DNA from: Natronohydrobacter sp. | GTDB taxonomy: Bacteria; Pseudomonadota; Alphaproteobacteria; Rhodobacterales; Rhodobacteraceae | DNA length: 6,042 nucleotides | Assembly: GCA_007116445.1 (NCBI GenBank) | Contig: SKIM01000227.1 | Span: 1-6,042 of the forward strand | Direction of reading: 5' to 3' | In this document: positions 5,642 through 6,042 of the stretch, one piece after another | How positions within the stretch are numbered: position 1 is the first letter of the stretch | How the letters are laid out: each line of letters starts with the position of its first letter | Position numbers and translations under genes: made by a program | Notes under the pieces: generated by a model | The model's input: only the letters and a program-made list of their open reading frames with translations | The model's database searches: none | What the model was told of the DNA's origin: nothing

Positions 5642-6042
5642 TCATGCGCCTTTCTTGTCATGGCGCAAGATAACGCCCACGAAAAGGGCGGAAAAGGCCA
5701 TGATTGCGGCGGCATAGGGGGCGGCTTCCATCAGCATGCCCTCAGAGGTGCGTGAGAACATGGTGATCGAGAGCGGTCGGAACCCGGTCGGGGCAAGCAG
5801 GAAAGCGATGGGCAGTTCCTTCATCGCGATGACGAAAACGAGCACCATGCCGGCGATGACGCCGGGGCGGATGGTGGGCAGGGTGACGCGGGCGAAGACC
5901 GAGAAAGGGCCGTGGCCGAGCGCGCGGGCGGCTTCCTCGACCGAAGGGCGCGCCTGATAGAGGGCCGAGCGGATCGGACCGAGGGCGAGGGCAAGGAAGC
6001 TGAGTGCATAAACCGTCACCAGAAGGATTTGCGTCTGATAGA
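5642..6042 (-). CDS. ABC importer permease, C-terminal part (5' end off window)
   Basis: The last 133 codons of an inner-membrane permease; the frame runs in from the right edge (first codons YQTQILL). It shows the BPD-permease EAA loop, EEAARALGHGPFSVFARVTLP followed by TIRPGVIAG (about 5860-5940), the contact site for the ATPase. After it come hydrophobic segments around GMVLVFVIAMKELPIAFLL and YAAAIMAFSALFVGVIL, and a short basic tail RHDKKGA. The MKELP stretch after the EAA loop is typical of Fe3+ (FbpB-like) permeases, which agrees with the ATPase class. FbpB-type proteins are usually about 500 residues with two permease halves, so most of it should lie to the right, probably with the periplasmic binding protein. 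Its stop is 7 bp before the chosen ATPase start, which points to translational coupling. Confidence 0.93.
   Translation of the reverse strand, partial: YQTQILLVTVYALSFLALALGPIRSALYQARPSVEEAARALGHGPFSVFARVTLPTIRPGVIAGMVLVFVIAMKELPIAFLLAPTGFRPLSITMFSRTSEGMLMEAAPYAAAIMAFSALFVGVILRHDKKGA

Noticed and set aside
4918..5673. A 251-codon open frame on the plus strand opposite the importer ATPase
   Set aside because: It is a mirror of the ATPase coding strand, rich in histidine, arginine and glutamine, with no domain.

Overview
The window is GC-rich DNA with the gene density and protein style of an alphaproteobacterium, most likely a Rhodobacterales member. This is judged by family resemblance only; there is no rRNA or tRNA to confirm it. 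Six protein genes can be supported, two of them cut by the window edges. Three gene relics that look broken cluster around a chromate-type transporter gene.

Left part (1-1458): the 3' end of an exporter-type ABC transporter gene (+) converges, with about 20 bp between, on a nucleoside hydrolase gene (-). The hydrolase gene is preceded by a perfect 19-nt inverted repeat, a good operator candidate.

Middle part (1459-3734): a ChrA-family transporter gene (-) sits between two relics on its own strand. Downstream, overlapping its stop codon, is the C-terminal third of a Crp/Fnr-type regulator with its helix-turn-helix but no sensor domain and no usable start. Upstream is a PadR-type regulator whose reading frame is broken just before chrA; its last codons are now in frame with chrA. 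Between the PadR relic and the next gene lie about 140 bp that I cannot assign, then a short, decayed copy of an ABC exporter 3' end (+). That copy resembles the intact end at 400-480.

Right part (3735-6042): a two-helix membrane protein of DUF3592 type (+) converges on a two-gene run (-) encoding the ATPase and the C-terminal part of the inner-membrane permease of a binding-protein-dependent importer of the Fe3+/polyamine (FbpBC/PotABC-like) class. The substrate-binding protein is presumably beyond the right edge.

The genes do not form one obvious pathway: exporter, purine/pyrimidine salvage, anion transport, a hypothetical membrane protein and an importer. The most informative signal is the clustering of three relics around chrA, which points to a region that has been rearranged and is losing regulators. 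I see no tRNA, rRNA, CRISPR array, insertion sequence or convincing new multi-gene system.
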